Shown here in pieces: positions 43,348 through 53,712 of a stretch of 64,000 nt of DNA (position 1 is the first letter of the stretch; every line of letters starts with the position of its first letter). A model generated the notes under the pieces. That model made no database searches, was not told the DNA's origin, and was given only the letters and a program-made list of their open reading frames with translations. A program made the translations under genes and the position numbers. Source of the stretch: Hyphomicrobiales bacterium. Its GTDB lineage: Bacteria; Pseudomonadota; Alphaproteobacteria; Rhizobiales; Devosiaceae. The stretch is from positions 98,564 through 162,563 of the forward strand of contig JALSII010000006.1 in the NCBI GenBank assembly GCA_026981645.1, written 5' to 3'.

Positions 43348-44175
43348 TTGACCATATACCTGCAGCCGGACCGGGTTCCCTTCAAATTTGAGGGACCGGA
43401 TGCCGAAAAACTTCTCAGGGATGTTCTGACCGGCGAGGTGAGCGCCAGAGATGGCCCGGCGCACTGGTGGGCGCTGCTGACGCCACAGGGCAAGATAATT
43501 GCTGAAGGACTGCTGGGCTGGCAGGATAGCGCCTTCTGGCTGGATGTGGAGGCAGGCATTGCCGAGAGCTTTTTCAAGCGCATGCGCATGTACAAGCTGC
43601 GCGCGGATGCTCAGATTTCAAACCTCTCCAATACCCACAGGGTGGGCTGGTCCATGAACATGCCGGAGGTCAAAGGAGCGGTTGTCCACGCCGACCCCCG
43701 CGCCGGAGGGCTGGGCTTTCGTGTCATTTCAGAACGAAGCGATGGGGCGGGCTGGCCGGAAGACGGGCAAACCCTTGCTGCAAATCGCATCAGGGCGGGG
43801 ATTGTTCAGGTGGGGCCAGACTTTGAAAGCGAGACCCTGTTCCCCCACGATATCGGCATGGACCTTCTCGAGGGCATCGACTTCAAAAAGGGGTGTTATG
43901 TGGGGCAGGAAGTTGTCTCACGCATGCGCCACCGAGGTACGGCAAGACGACGCCCCGTAATCGTTTCCCGCGCAACTCCCGGTCAGGGAAACGAGATAAT
44001 TTCAGATGGGAAAAGCATCGGCCAAGTCGGTCAGATTGTCGGTGGCAGGGCCGTTGGCATTCTACGTCTTGACCGGTTGAAACCGGGAGGTGGTGCGACC
44101 CTGAATTCGCAACCGGTCGAACTTGCCCTGCCACACTGGGCAAGCTACGATTTTGAAGATTCGAATAAAAGTTAA
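43348..44175 (+). CDS. ygfZ: Folate-binding protein YgfZ
   Basis: A 275-residue tetrahydrofolate-dependent Fe-S cluster maintenance protein (YgfZ/IBA57). The diagnostic KGCYVGQEVVSRM contains the conserved cysteine. Starts with TTG at 43348, preceded by GAAGG; no ATG fits. It runs divergently from dihydroorotase and is followed 30 bp later by the HD hydrolase. Confidence 0.9.
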   Translation: MTIYLQPDRVPFKFEGPDAEKLLRDVLTGEVSARDGPAHWWALLTPQGKIIAEGLLGWQDSAFWLDVEAGIAESFFKRMRMYKLRADAQISNLSNTHRVGWSMNMPEVKGAVVHADPRAGGLGFRVISERSDGAGWPEDGQTLAANRIRAGIVQVGPDFESETLFPHDIGMDLLEGIDFKKGCYVGQEVVSRMRHRGTARRRPVIVSRATPGQGNEIISDGKSIGQVGQIVGGRAVGILRLDRLKPGGGATLNSQPVELALPHWASYDFEDSNKS

Positions 44176-44205
44176 ACCCTTCAAAATTCGCAGGAAGGCC
44201 GAAAA

Positions 44206-44820
44206 ATGGCACGAACGACAAAACGGGCGTGGCAACGCATGCTTTCGGGCCGCAGGCTGGATCTGCTCGATCCTTCTGCGCTGGATATTGAAATTGCCGA
44301 TATCGCCCACGGGCTGTCCCGCGTGGCCCGCTGGAATGGTCAGACCATCGGTGACTATCCCTTTTCGGTGGCCCAGCATTCCATTCTGGTGCTGAAAATT
44401 TTTGAAGCCTTTGCAACCAGCCCCAAACCCGACGCGCAACTCTATACCCTGCTTCACGACGCACCCGAATATGTGATGGGAGATATCATTTCTCCTTTCA
44501 AGGCGGCGATGGGGGGCAATTACAAGGACATTGAGGAGCGCGTGCTCGAGGCCATCCATCTGCGGTTTTCCTTAAGTGCTGCGCGGCCTGCCAAACTTGT
44601 CCGGGCCATTAAAAAGGCCGACAAACAGGCAGCCTATTTCGAGGCGGTTCATCTGGCAGGGTTTGATCCGGACGAGGCCCGAAACCTGTTTGGTGAACCC
44701 ATGCTCCCGGATTTTGACCTTGATGGATTTGACCGACTGATCCGCCCCTGGCCCACCCATGAAGCACAGGAGCGGTTCAACGAAACTTTTGCATCCGTCT
44801 CAGCGAGAATTGCAGACTGA
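44206..44820 (+). CDS. HD-domain hydrolase (YfbR-like)
   Basis: A 204-residue metal-dependent phosphohydrolase. HD-motif residues are visible as SVAQHSILV, LLHDAPEYVMGD and KKADKQAA. Closest in pattern to YfbR-type 5'-deoxynucleotidases; substrate is inferred. AGGAAGG precedes the ATG. Probably cotranscribed with ygfZ. Confidence 0.85.
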   Translation: MARTTKRAWQRMLSGRRLDLLDPSALDIEIADIAHGLSRVARWNGQTIGDYPFSVAQHSILVLKIFEAFATSPKPDAQLYTLLHDAPEYVMGDIISPFKAAMGGNYKDIEERVLEAIHLRFSLSAARPAKLVRAIKKADKQAAYFEAVHLAGFDPDEARNLFGEPMLPDFDLDGFDRLIRPWPTHEAQERFNETFASVSARIAD

Positions 44821-44943
44821 ACTTTTAGGAAGAAAACTCTGTAATTTTCTCTGTTAAGCATGTCGGACAAAGGTCTTTGACCGGCAATGGCCTATGGTTG
44901 ATAAAGCCTTAATGCGTCTTTCAATTCCTGAAGGGTTCGGATT

Positions 44944-45462
44944 ATGGCAAAATTAACCATGTTGGGTGTGGCCAGCCTTGGCATATCTGTGCTTGGCCTT
45001 GCGCTCATTTCCGAGGCACTCTCCAATTCGGGCGCGACAAATTCTCCCATTCAAACGGTTCCACGAACCGTGGAGGCAACCGCGGAATACGCGACGGAAT
45101 TGCTCTTAATCGCCGCTGATGCCAATCAGGGGACACAAGGGGCTGACCTTTCCAACCTGCTGCGCGTGGGGGAACGCTCCTTCGCAGTGACTTTTAATCC
45201 CACGGTTTCCAGCGAAGTTCTTTCAAGCGCTGTTGTGCAGAAAATCGCATTTGGAAAAGAAAGCTGGGTCAGTATCGCGACTACCAGCAGTGGCACCTAT
45301 TCAACGGATGGCCTTGCCTCGCGCAATGTGCTCTATCCGGGCGTTTCAGTTAGCCAGTTTTCAGAATCGGGCAGCTCAGGTGTGCTGAGCGGCAACAGTT
45401 TCCGAATTGGTCCGGGCGCGAGTTTCTGTCGGCAGGCAGGCAGTTTTACCTACTGTAACTGA
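44944..45462 (+). CDS. Hypothetical exported protein
   Basis: A 172-residue protein unknown to me. An N-terminal hydrophobic segment (residues 5-25) suggests a signal peptide or anchor. The remainder is Ser/Thr/Gly-rich and probably beta, with a C-terminal cysteine pair in ASFCRQAGSFTYCN that could form a disulfide. Single gene between the HD hydrolase and the convergent SleB-type hydrolase. Confidence 0.65.
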   Translation: MAKLTMLGVASLGISVLGLALISEALSNSGATNSPIQTVPRTVEATAEYATELLLIAADANQGTQGADLSNLLRVGERSFAVTFNPTVSSEVLSSAVVQKIAFGKESWVSIATTSSGTYSTDGLASRNVLYPGVSVSQFSESGSSGVLSGNSFRIGPGASFCRQAGSFTYCN

Positions 45463-45489
45463 GGCTTTCCGGCCGCCGGCAGGGCAAGC

Positions 45490-46494
45490 TTAACTTCTTC
45501 GGAAACGATAGAATATGTGCGCGCCTATGCGGGTTATTCTGGTCATGCGCGGGGCCCATGCCGGGTAAACATAGTTTGCGTGATAGTGCGTGGCGTTGTT
45601 GACTTCGGCCAGATAGAGAGTGCCGTTGGTCACTTTTTCTGTAATTTCCTTGGCCTGAGCCCAGGCATCGGGTTCATTCACGCGCTCCGGAATACCATCG
45701 CATGCAAAGGAAAACTGGCAGCGGTTGCGCCAGGTCTGATTTTGAAACACCACCCCGCAGATGGTGTCAGGATAGAGTCGGTGTTTGACACGGTTCATGA
45801 CCACCTGCGCCACGCCCACCTGGCCGCGATAGCTCTCTCCCCGGGCCTCAAAATAGATGGCCGTGGCCAGGCACCAGCGCTCACGCTCGGAATAAATATT
45901 TGTTGCACGTTCCGTTGCCGGTGTATTGGCTCGAACGTAGGCAAGCTGGTCGGGAATGGCCGTGGGCCGCGGCACACTGGGGTCCAGTGGCGTTGCCCGG
46001 TTGATGGCAGCCAAAGCAGCCGAAGCAAGCGCGGGATCGACCGCGGCAAGGGATATGCGCGGCGCTGTGTCAATATTGGGGGCATCAGCTGTTCCAACAA
46101 CAAAGCTCTGGCGTGCCAGTACCGGATCGACAGGCCTCGGGTTAAGTGCTGCGAGCCGTGTTCTTTCTTCAAGGAAAGTGGCCGCCATGTCAGCCACATT
46201 GACATCGGGCCGGCGCCGGTCGGTTTTCAAGGCCCGGTTTGGGCCGACAAAAGAGGCTGACTGAAACAGATCTTGCACCGACCCGGTAATGATCGGATCC
46301 GTGTAACTGTAGCTGAGCGAAGCAAAAGTTGCTGAGACGAGATGATCGGGCCCCGAAACCATACCGGGCGCAGACACGCCGGAAATGGTTGCGCCATATC
46401 CCAGAAACGCCACCGCAACGACGATACGAAAACGGGCATACCAAGATTTTTTCGGAGCGCTTCTGGCTCCTGTCGGCCGGATTTTCTGGGCCAT
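45490..46494 (-). CDS. Cell wall hydrolase, SleB type
   Basis: A 334-residue protein with an N-terminal membrane anchor (about 22-40), a long disordered middle and a C-terminal Hydrolase_2 domain (about 215-334). The family pattern is CLATAIYFEARGESYRGQVGVAQVVMNR, cut here by wording only, with the catalytic Glu in YFEARGE, and YPDTICGVVFQ. It probably cleaves peptidoglycan during growth or division. Start ATG 46494, with AGAG upstream; a TTG at 46524 is in frame. Confidence 0.88.
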   Translation of the reverse strand: MAQKIRPTGARSAPKKSWYARFRIVVAVAFLGYGATISGVSAPGMVSGPDHLVSATFASLSYSYTDPIITGSVQDLFQSASFVGPNRALKTDRRRPDVNVADMAATFLEERTRLAALNPRPVDPVLARQSFVVGTADAPNIDTAPRISLAAVDPALASAALAAINRATPLDPSVPRPTAIPDQLAYVRANTPATERATNIYSERERWCLATAIYFEARGESYRGQVGVAQVVMNRVKHRLYPDTICGVVFQNQTWRNRCQFSFACDGIPERVNEPDAWAQAKEITEKVTNGTLYLAEVNNATHYHANYVYPAWAPRMTRITRIGAHIFYRFRRS

Positions 46495-46689
46495 ATACTC
46501 TACTTGTTTCAACTCGACACTCAAAACGCACTGGCATACTCAAGATTGCCAGCCCGCACATAATGACTGATTAACGTTGACGAGGAGTAAATGGAGGGAA
46601 TTTGGCGCAAACCGGGATAAAAACGGGACCATTTCAAGGCCATGTTGGGGCGGCTCATTCCTGAACTTCAATGGTGTCAAAACTGAGGT

Positions 46690-48981
46690 TCAGTTCTGCG
46701 CCTGGGCCAGAGCGAGGCGTGCCACCGGCACCCGGTAGGGAGAACAGGACACATAATCAATGTCGAGCCCGGCAAAAAAGCTCAGAGATTCCGGCTCCCC
46801 TGCATGCTCTCCGCAAATGCCAATGACCAGATTGGGGTTTGCTGATTTCCCTCGCTTGATGGCCAATTCAATCAGTTCCCCCACCCCCGTCTGGTCCAGC
46901 GTGACAAAGGGGTCGTGTTCATAAATCCCTTTGCGCTGATAGGCGGCAAGGAACGCGGGGGCATCATCACGCGAAATGCCATAGGTGGTCTGAGTCAAAT
47001 CATTGGTGCCAAAAGAAAAGAAATCAACCGCATGAGCAATTTCACCGGCCCTTAAGGCAGCGCGCGGCAATTCTATCATGGTTCCAAAGGAGAACCGCAC
47101 CTGATTATCAAGGCGCAGGTTTATTTTGTCGGCGATGGACATCACCTGATTACGTATCCACAACACTTCGCGGGCCGAGGAAACAAAGGGAACCATCACT
47201 TCCAGTTCCACCGGCTCTGACTGGTGCAACGCGGCATCGCGCGCGCCCTGAAACAGCGCGTGTATCTGCATGTCGAGCACTTCGGGGTAGGTGATGGCCA
47301 GGCGGCAGCCGCGGTGACCAAGCATGGGGTTGACTTCACTCAGGCGTTCGAGCCGCTGGCGCAGAGCTCTGGCGCTCAGGCCCAGGGAGGTGGCCGTGTC
47401 ATCGATATCATCGTCGGTGCGCGGCAGAAACTCGTGCAGGGGCGGATCAAACAGGCGTACGGTTACCGGGCGCCCCTGCATCGTGCCAAAAAGTTCCGCA
47501 TAGTCCCCAGCCTGATATTCAACGAGGCCCCTGAGCGCTTCGGCGCGGTCGTTCTGGTTTTCTGACAATATCAAACGGCGCAGGGCCACCATGCGCTCAG
47601 AAGAAAAGAACATGTGTTCGGAACGGGCAAGACCGATGCCCTCGGCTCCGAAATCGAGCGCTGTTCTTGCGGCTTCCACGGTTTCAACATTGGTTCTGAC
47701 GGCAATGGTACGGGCCCCGTCCGACCAGTCGAGCAGCCTTGAAACCGCCGGACCCAGATGGGGCTGAGAAAGGGGCTGATGACCTTTGAATACCGTTCCC
47801 TCGCTGCCATCAATGGTAATCCGGTCGCCGGCTTTGAAACTGGCCTCCCCAATTCTGCAGGTCAGATTTTCAAGATCGACCTGAAGCGAACGCACCCCGG
47901 CAACGCAAGGGTTTCCGGTGACGCGGGCAACAACCGCTGCATGAGAAGTCATGCCACCGCGTGCAGTCAGAATTCCGGTGGCTGCCTGCATACCCTCAAT
48001 ATCAGTCGGCCCGGTTTCGACCATCACCAGAATGCAATGGGAGCCACGCGCGCGCATGCGGGCGGCGTCTTCGGGTGCAAAAACAATCATTCCGCTGGCA
48101 GCTCCGGGGGAAACACCAAGGCCCCTGGCAATCGCAACCCGGTCCGGGTTGGCGTTCAGGCGCGGATGAAGCAGGTGCGGCAATCGTGAGGGTTCAAACG
48201 AGTTGACCGCATCATGCGTTGACCAGATTCCGCGTTCAGCCCGGTCAACAGCTGCTTCAAGGTCAGCGCCGGCACTCACGGGCACAGGACGGGCTGAGAC
48301 AAACTGTTCTCCAGGCTCTCCACTTCTGACCAGCGCCATCATGTGGCACCCCGCAGCCGCATCCAGCAGTTCGGCAATAGTCTGGGTGAACAGGGAAAAT
48401 TCGCCGGGCGCGGGCATGCCAGGCATTGGGGCGGGTCCGGGCGCGCCGGTCTTGGGGTCCCGCGACATGAACTGATGCAGCGTACCCGTTGCCTGCGCCT
48501 GAACAACGACAATCTGGTTGTCCTGAGCCTCCTCCTGGCTTGAGTTGGCCCAAACGGGATCGGCCTGCGCATAAGAATCAAACGCCGCCTTGATCGCCCG
48601 GCCAAGCGGCTTGGTCACATCCACCGCCTCGACTTCGCTATTTGGCGGAGAAATGTCCATCCGCGCCGCCATCAGACCGGCATTGTGGCGTTCGGCGGAG
48701 GTGCGCACAACAAGCGTGGGGGGCGCGTCACCCTTCTGCACCAGCCGGAACAATGTGGCGACCCAGGCGGTGCGTAACCGCTCGCCTGAGGAGCCACGCT
48801 CTTCCTGCAATGCATTCCAGGCCGCCCGGGTAATACAGATAGAGGGAATGGTGGCAATGCCTGCGTCATAAACGGTGCGCGTCCAGTGGGCCTTGCCCAC
48901 GAGCAGATCTCGCTGCTCTGCCGACAGCGGAGCGGGGCCATCAGTAGGCGCGATCACGATCATTTGCTGGGCAGGGGTCAC
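46690..48981 (-). CDS. PPDK-like PEP-utilising protein with reduced N-terminal domain
   Basis: A 763-residue homologue of pyruvate, phosphate dikinase. The phosphohistidine domain is intact ([28 protein letters not shown]), as is the PEP/pyruvate barrel ([38 protein letters not shown] with the catalytic Cys). The N-terminal ATP-grasp region is only about 270 residues and poorly conserved, against about 370 in PPDK of about 880 residues. Its remnants include [14 protein letters not shown] and LLHPRL. ATP-dependent dikinase activity is therefore doubtful. GTG 48981 or ATG 48963 is the start. Confidence 0.8.
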   Translation of the reverse strand: MTPAQQMIVIAPTDGPAPLSAEQRDLLVGKAHWTRTVYDAGIATIPSICITRAAWNALQEERGSSGERLRTAWVATLFRLVQKGDAPPTLVVRTSAERHNAGLMAARMDISPPNSEVEAVDVTKPLGRAIKAAFDSYAQADPVWANSSQEEAQDNQIVVVQAQATGTLHQFMSRDPKTGAPGPAPMPGMPAPGEFSLFTQTIAELLDAAAGCHMMALVRSGEPGEQFVSARPVPVSAGADLEAAVDRAERGIWSTHDAVNSFEPSRLPHLLHPRLNANPDRVAIARGLGVSPGAASGMIVFAPEDAARMRARGSHCILVMVETGPTDIEGMQAATGILTARGGMTSHAAVVARVTGNPCVAGVRSLQVDLENLTCRIGEASFKAGDRITIDGSEGTVFKGHQPLSQPHLGPAVSRLLDWSDGARTIAVRTNVETVEAARTALDFGAEGIGLARSEHMFFSSERMVALRRLILSENQNDRAEALRGLVEYQAGDYAELFGTMQGRPVTVRLFDPPLHEFLPRTDDDIDDTATSLGLSARALRQRLERLSEVNPMLGHRGCRLAITYPEVLDMQIHALFQGARDAALHQSEPVELEVMVPFVSSAREVLWIRNQVMSIADKINLRLDNQVRFSFGTMIELPRAALRAGEIAHAVDFFSFGTNDLTQTTYGISRDDAPAFLAAYQRKGIYEHDPFVTLDQTGVGELIELAIKRGKSANPNLVIGICGEHAGEPESLSFFAGLDIDYVSCSPYRVPVARLALAQAQN

Positions 48982-49080
48982 AACAAAACTCGAACTGGTT
49001 GTTTTTGTTCATACTGGCCCGAACTGGAAGTCTCTGCAACAGGTCTTGACTTATCGGAGGGCACAAAGCATCAGACAGGT

Positions 49081-50031
49081 ATGAACAAGAAGAAGAACCT
49101 GGAGATTATTCTATGTTCCCCGCGCGGGTTTTGTGCCGGGGTTGACCGGGCTATCCAGATTGTTGAAGCGGCGCTGGAAAAATATGGTGCTCCAGTTTAT
49201 GTGCGTCACGAAATCGTCCACAATAAGTATGTGGTCGATGGCCTGCGCGAAAAAGGCGCGGTGTTCGTGGAAAAGCTCAGCGAAGTCCCCCCGACTGACG
49301 CTCCGGTCATTTTTTCCGCGCATGGTGTTGCAAAAGCGGTGCCGGAGGCGGCAAAGTTGCGAAACCTGTTCGTGCTTGATGCTACCTGTCCACTGGTTTC
49401 CAAAGTGCATGTGGAAGCGCAAAAACTCCATGCGGAGGGCTGCGAAATTATTCTTATCGGCCACCGCGGGCATGCCGAAGTTGTGGGCACCATGGGGCAG
49501 TTGCCCGAAGGAGCCATCACACTTGTTGAGACTCTTGCCGATGCTGAAACATTCAAGCCTGCCGATACGGGAAAACTGGCATTCGTTACCCAGACCACAC
49601 TCTCGCTGGACGATACGGCGGAGATAGTCAAAGTGCTGCAAAGGCGGTTCCCGAAAATCAAGAGCACCCCCAAAGAAGATATCTGCTATGCCACGACCAA
49701 CCGGCAGGAAGCTGTGAAGCATGTGGCGCCCCTGGTCGAAGCGATGATTGTGGTGGGTGCACCCAATTCGTCCAATTCCATGCGGCTGGTGGAAGTGGCC
49801 GAACGTTCAGGTTGCGCCATTTCCGTGCTGGTTCAGCGCGCTGATGAAATCGACTGGGATGTTTTTTCCGGTATAAAAAGCCTTGGCATTACCGCCGGGG
49901 CCTCGGCACCTGAAACACTGGTCAATGAAATTCTGGACGCGTTTGCTCAGCATTTTGAAATTTCGGTTTCCAGCCGCACAACCGCACGCGAGAACATCGC
50001 TTTCAACCTGCCCCGCCAGCTCAGGGCGTAG
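49081..50031 (+). CDS. ispH: 4-hydroxy-3-methylbut-2-enyl diphosphate reductase
   Basis: A 316-residue [4Fe-4S] enzyme, the last step of the MEP isoprenoid pathway. The three cluster cysteines are in [23 protein letters not shown] and [11 protein letters not shown]; catalytic Glu lies in the TTNRQEAV vicinity (shown by family pattern). Start at 49081 set by alignment; upstream frame overlaps the divergent PPDK-like gene. Followed by GNAT and rnhA. Confidence 0.96.
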   Translation: MNKKKNLEIILCSPRGFCAGVDRAIQIVEAALEKYGAPVYVRHEIVHNKYVVDGLREKGAVFVEKLSEVPPTDAPVIFSAHGVAKAVPEAAKLRNLFVLDATCPLVSKVHVEAQKLHAEGCEIILIGHRGHAEVVGTMGQLPEGAITLVETLADAETFKPADTGKLAFVTQTTLSLDDTAEIVKVLQRRFPKIKSTPKEDICYATTNRQEAVKHVAPLVEAMIVVGAPNSSNSMRLVEVAERSGCAISVLVQRADEIDWDVFSGIKSLGITAGASAPETLVNEILDAFAQHFEISVSSRTTARENIAFNLPRQLRA

Positions 50032-50039
50032 AAACTGCC

Positions 50040-50597
50040 ATGAATGTTGATTCTGTGAGCATCGAAACCGTGCTGGAAACAGAACGTCTGAGGCTGACCA
50101 ACTGGCTACCCGTACATGTTGATGACCTCTATGCCCTGCACAGCGACCCGGAAATCACCCGCTATCTCACCGCGGATGGCAGTCCTGAAACCCGGGAACA
50201 GGCGGAGTGGCGCATCAACAACTGGCGCAAGAACTTTGCTGCCAGCCGGCTTGGAAAGCTACGGATTATCCGCAAGGCAGATGGTGTTTTGGTCGGTCGT
50301 GCCGGATTTGGCATCTATCCGCCGACCTCAGAGCCGGAACTCGGTTATGCGCTGTTTCGGAAATACTGGGGAAATGGTTATGCGCTGGAGGCTGCAACCG
50401 GCCTTCGCGACTGGATATTTGAGAAAACGGAACGCGATCATTTTATCGGATTGGCTGCCATCAAAAACACAGCCTCGCTGAATATTCTTGAAGCAATCGG
50501 CATGAACGCAACCGAAATCAAGCCGGATATGGACGGGGCTATGTGTCAGTTTTTCATTCTCAGCCGCAACCAGTGGCTGGAGCAAAAACATGACTGA
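50040..50597 (+). CDS. GNAT family N-acetyltransferase (RimJ-like)
   Basis: A 185-residue acetyltransferase of the Acetyltransf_3 type: [21 protein letters not shown] at the start, [18 protein letters not shown] (acetyl-CoA loop region) and [17 protein letters not shown]. Substrate unknown. Lies 8 bp after ispH and overlaps rnhA by 8 bp, so the three genes form a transcription unit. Confidence 0.87.
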   Translation: MNVDSVSIETVLETERLRLTNWLPVHVDDLYALHSDPEITRYLTADGSPETREQAEWRINNWRKNFAASRLGKLRIIRKADGVLVGRAGFGIYPPTSEPELGYALFRKYWGNGYALEAATGLRDWIFEKTERDHFIGLAAIKNTASLNILEAIGMNATEIKPDMDGAMCQFFILSRNQWLEQKHD

Positions 50598-51048
50598 GCG
50601 CGTAACCATTCATACCGATGGCGCGTGCTCGGGCAATCCCGGCCCTGGGGGCTGGGGGGCCATACTGCAATATAATGGCGCAAAAAAAGAGCTTAAGGGC
50701 GGGGCCGAACTGACCACCAACAACCGCATGGAGCTCACCGCCGCCATTGAAGCCTTGAACTCCCTCACCCGCCCCTGCGATGTCGACCTTTATACCGACA
50801 GCACTTATGTCAAGGACGGGTTGACCAGATGGATTCACAACTGGAAGCGCAATGGCTGGAAAACTTCGGCGAAGAAGCCTGTCAAAAATGTTGAACTCTG
50901 GCAGGCACTGGAGGAAGCCGTGGGACGGCATAATATCACCTGGCACTGGCTCAAGGGTCATGCGGGCGATGAATTGAACGAGAGGGCCGATGCACTGGCC
51001 AACGAAGGCATGGAGCCGTTCAAGTCAACTCAAGCGGATGAAGAATAA
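50590..51048 (+). CDS. rnhA: Ribonuclease HI
   Basis: A 152-residue RNase HI, degrading RNA in RNA-DNA hybrids. The acidic active-site residues appear in [42 protein letters not shown] and ERADALA. Normal length. Start overlaps the end of the acetyltransferase gene. Confidence 0.96.
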   Translation: MTERVTIHTDGACSGNPGPGGWGAILQYNGAKKELKGGAELTTNNRMELTAAIEALNSLTRPCDVDLYTDSTYVKDGLTRWIHNWKRNGWKTSAKKPVKNVELWQALEEAVGRHNITWHWLKGHAGDELNERADALANEGMEPFKSTQADEE

Positions 51049-51185
51049 CAAGGCACAAACTGCTGGCTAAAAACGCCAAGCTCAGGACAAGCTTGCGTTG
51101 CGTACTTTCTTTGTGACAATCTCTGCCACGAAATGATTCAAATTTGGATTTGGCGCAACCGGCCAATACTTTCCGAGAGGCAAAA

Positions 51186-51749
51186 ATGGATATTCTTCTG
51201 ATTATAGCTGTGCTGGCCATCGGCGTGGTCGTCTTTGGCATTGTTATTTACAACAAGCTGGTCAAAAACCGGCAGATGGTGGAAGAGGGCTGGTCAGGCA
51301 TCGACGTGCAGCTCAAACGCCGGGCCAACCTCATTCCCAACATGCTTGAAACCGTCAAGGGTTATATGGGGCACGAAGCCGATACGCTGCAGGCAGTCAC
51401 CGAGGCCCGCGCCGCCGTACAGGGAGCCGGGGATGCCTCCCCAAGCGAGCGGGGCAGCCTTGAGGGATTGCTTTCGGGCGCACTGGGGCGTTTGATGGCG
51501 GTGGCAGAAAGCTACCCGGACCTGAAAGCCAATACGACCTTTCTTGAGCTACAGGATGCTTTGCAGACTGTAGAAGACGAGATTCAGCTCTCCCGGCGCT
51601 ATTATAACGGCGCGGTACGCAACATGAATGTGAGCGTCGAATCGTTTCCTTCAAACATCGTTGCCAGCCAGTTTTCTTTCGTAAAAGCCGAGTATTTCGA
51701 GCTGGAGAATGAGGCGGACCGGGCCGTGCCAGATGTCAAATTCGACTGA
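51186..51749 (+). CDS. lemA: LemA family protein
   Basis: A 187-residue LemA: one N-terminal membrane helix, then a four-helix bundle with YNKLVKNRQMVEEGWSGID, QLKRRANLIPNML and the C-terminal FPSNIVASQF. GAGAGG precedes ATG 51186. Its usual partner, a DUF2207 protein, follows. Confidence 0.93.
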   Translation: MDILLIIAVLAIGVVVFGIVIYNKLVKNRQMVEEGWSGIDVQLKRRANLIPNMLETVKGYMGHEADTLQAVTEARAAVQGAGDASPSERGSLEGLLSGALGRLMAVAESYPDLKANTTFLELQDALQTVEDEIQLSRRYYNGAVRNMNVSVESFPSNIVASQFSFVKAEYFELENEADRAVPDVKFD

Positions 51750-51813
51750 TTTGACAGATGCCGGATTTTCTATGCCGGGCGAGAAGCATTCGGTTTCCAC
51801 CACAGGTTCAATC

Positions 51814-53697
51814 ATGCGGCTGATATTTCTGGTTGTGGCGCTGGTTTTTGGCCCGCTGGTGCCTGTTCAAGCGCAGGAGCGCATACTTTCCTATATTTCC
51901 GACATCACCCTTCTCACCAATGGCACGGTGGATGTTACCGAAACCATCACGGTGCGGGCTGAGGGGCAACAGATAAAGCGTGGTATTTTCCGCGATATTC
52001 CAACCACGCTGACAAATCCCGATGGCTCAATCCTGCGCTCCAACCTGAACGTGGTTTCCGTGTTGCGGGACGACAAGCCTGAACCCTATTTTACCCAAGA
52101 TATTCGTGATGGCACGCGAATCTATGTGGGCGATGCCGATGTGTATCTCTCCAGCGGCATCTATCGCTACACAATCCGCTACACGATGACACGCATGGCG
52201 CGCTATTTCGAAAACCACGATGAACTCTATTGGAACGCGACGGGGAATTTCTGGAGCTTTCCCATCAGTAAGGCAATCGCCCGGGTTACCCTGCCCGAGG
52301 GCGCGGTCATTTCCGAGCTGGCTGTTTACACCGGCAGGCAGGGGGAGACCGGAGCAGACGCCTCAGTCACACTCAATTCGGATAATACCGCCACCTTCCG
52401 GGCAACACGCCCCTTTGCTGCCGGCGAGGGCATGAGCGTTGCCGCCCTTTTCCAAAAAGGAGTTCTGATTGAACCGGATAACGCCCAAAAAACACTCAAC
52501 TTTCTCTCGGACCACCGCAAGACGATTTTTCCGCTGCTCGCTGTTCTTGTTGTTTTGCTCTACTATTATTTCGCCTGGGACGCGGTGGGGCGTGACCCCA
52601 AAAAGGGCGTGATTATTCCATTGTTCCGTGCGCCAAAGGGATTTTCACCGGCACTGGTACATTTCATTCATCACATGGGCTGGAAAAAAAGCGGCTGGAC
52701 CGCATTTACCGCTGCCATAATCTCCCTTGCCACACGCGGCCTTGTTGACATCACCACCGATGACAAGAAAAAAACCACCTTCAAGTCGCTTGAGGGTGAT
52801 GACAGGCGTTTGCCCCGGGGCGAAGCGGTCATCAACACCTATCTCCAGTCCAAAGGCACTATCAAGGTCAACAAGACAACCGGGCCGGGCCTCTTGAAAA
52901 ATCGGGGTGCCTTCATGAAGGCAATCGAAAGCGAAAACCGCAACGCCTATTTTTTCAACAATTACCTTTATGTGGGTATCGGCATTGCGCTGTCCTTTCT
53001 AAGTATACTTGGTCTTATCGCCACGGGCATTCTGCCGGCCGAACAGGGAATGCTCATTCTTGGGGCGGGCTTTGGTCTGGGGATAATGTCCATGGTCGTT
53101 GGCGGGGTTATATCCACTGGCGGAATAGGACGTTTTTTCGTATTCGTCTGGTTCGGCGTGATTTTTATAAATTTGGGCGGGAGCCTGGCTCGCCTGTTTT
53201 CCGGCTTTGACATCGACCAGCCACTGATTGCAGTGGTGTCCATTGTTGTCATCAATATCATCTTCTTGTTCCTGATGCGTGCGCCCACCGTTCAGGGACG
53301 AAAAATCATGGACCAGATTGAGGGTTTCAAACTTTATCTGGAAACGGCGGAAAAAGACCGGCTCAATTTTTTGGGCGAGCCGGAATTCAGCATTGAACGA
53401 TTTGAGGAAATCCTGCCCTATGCCATTGCGCTGGGTGTGGAAAAACCCTGGGCCAGCAGGCTTGAGGGCGAGTTTTTACGCAACACCATAGAACAGCCCC
53501 GGGGTGGGTATCGCCCCCGCTGGCACCATGGCTCCGGCTTCAATTCAAGCTCCCTGAGCTCCAACATCTCGGGCATTGCCGCGGGCATGAGCACCGCGAT
53601 GATTTCGGCCCAGCCCTCATCCTCCTCATCGTCGGGGGGAGGTGGGGGCGGCTCGTCGGGCGGCGGTGGCGGTGGCGGCGGTGGCGGCGGCTGGTAG
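51814..53697 (+). CDS. DUF2207 membrane protein with poly-glycine tail
   Basis: About 627 residues: a signal peptide (RLIFLVVALVFGPLVPVQA), an extracytoplasmic DUF2207 domain (to about 235), a membrane helix near 245-265, a cytoplasmic region, and further helices around 390-495. The protein ends in Ser and Gly runs, finishing GGGGGGGGGGGW. This tail is common in the family. Partner of LemA. ATG 51814 matches the signal-peptide position; 51733 would overlap lemA by 17 bp and is an alternative. Confidence 0.82.
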   Translation: MRLIFLVVALVFGPLVPVQAQERILSYISDITLLTNGTVDVTETITVRAEGQQIKRGIFRDIPTTLTNPDGSILRSNLNVVSVLRDDKPEPYFTQDIRDGTRIYVGDADVYLSSGIYRYTIRYTMTRMARYFENHDELYWNATGNFWSFPISKAIARVTLPEGAVISELAVYTGRQGETGADASVTLNSDNTATFRATRPFAAGEGMSVAALFQKGVLIEPDNAQKTLNFLSDHRKTIFPLLAVLVVLLYYYFAWDAVGRDPKKGVIIPLFRAPKGFSPALVHFIHHMGWKKSGWTAFTAAIISLATRGLVDITTDDKKKTTFKSLEGDDRRLPRGEAVINTYLQSKGTIKVNKTTGPGLLKNRGAFMKAIESENRNAYFFNNYLYVGIGIALSFLSILGLIATGILPAEQGMLILGAGFGLGIMSMVVGGVISTGGIGRFFVFVWFGVIFINLGGSLARLFSGFDIDQPLIAVVSIVVINIIFLFLMRAPTVQGRKIMDQIEGFKLYLETAEKDRLNFLGEPEFSIERFEEILPYAIALGVEKPWASRLEGEFLRNTIEQPRGGYRPRWHHGSGFNSSSLSSNISGIAAGMSTAMISAQPSSSSSSGGGGGGSSGGGGGGGGGGGW

Positions 53698-53712
53698 TCC
53701 CTCAGAGCAATT

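Noticed and set aside
45517..46260. 247-codon plus-strand frame
   Set aside because: Antisense to the SleB-type hydrolase; composition typical of a shadow frame.
53636..53697. GC-rich triplet repeats considered as a CRISPR or structural repeat
   Set aside because: They are simple Gly codons in the DUF2207 tail, without spacers.
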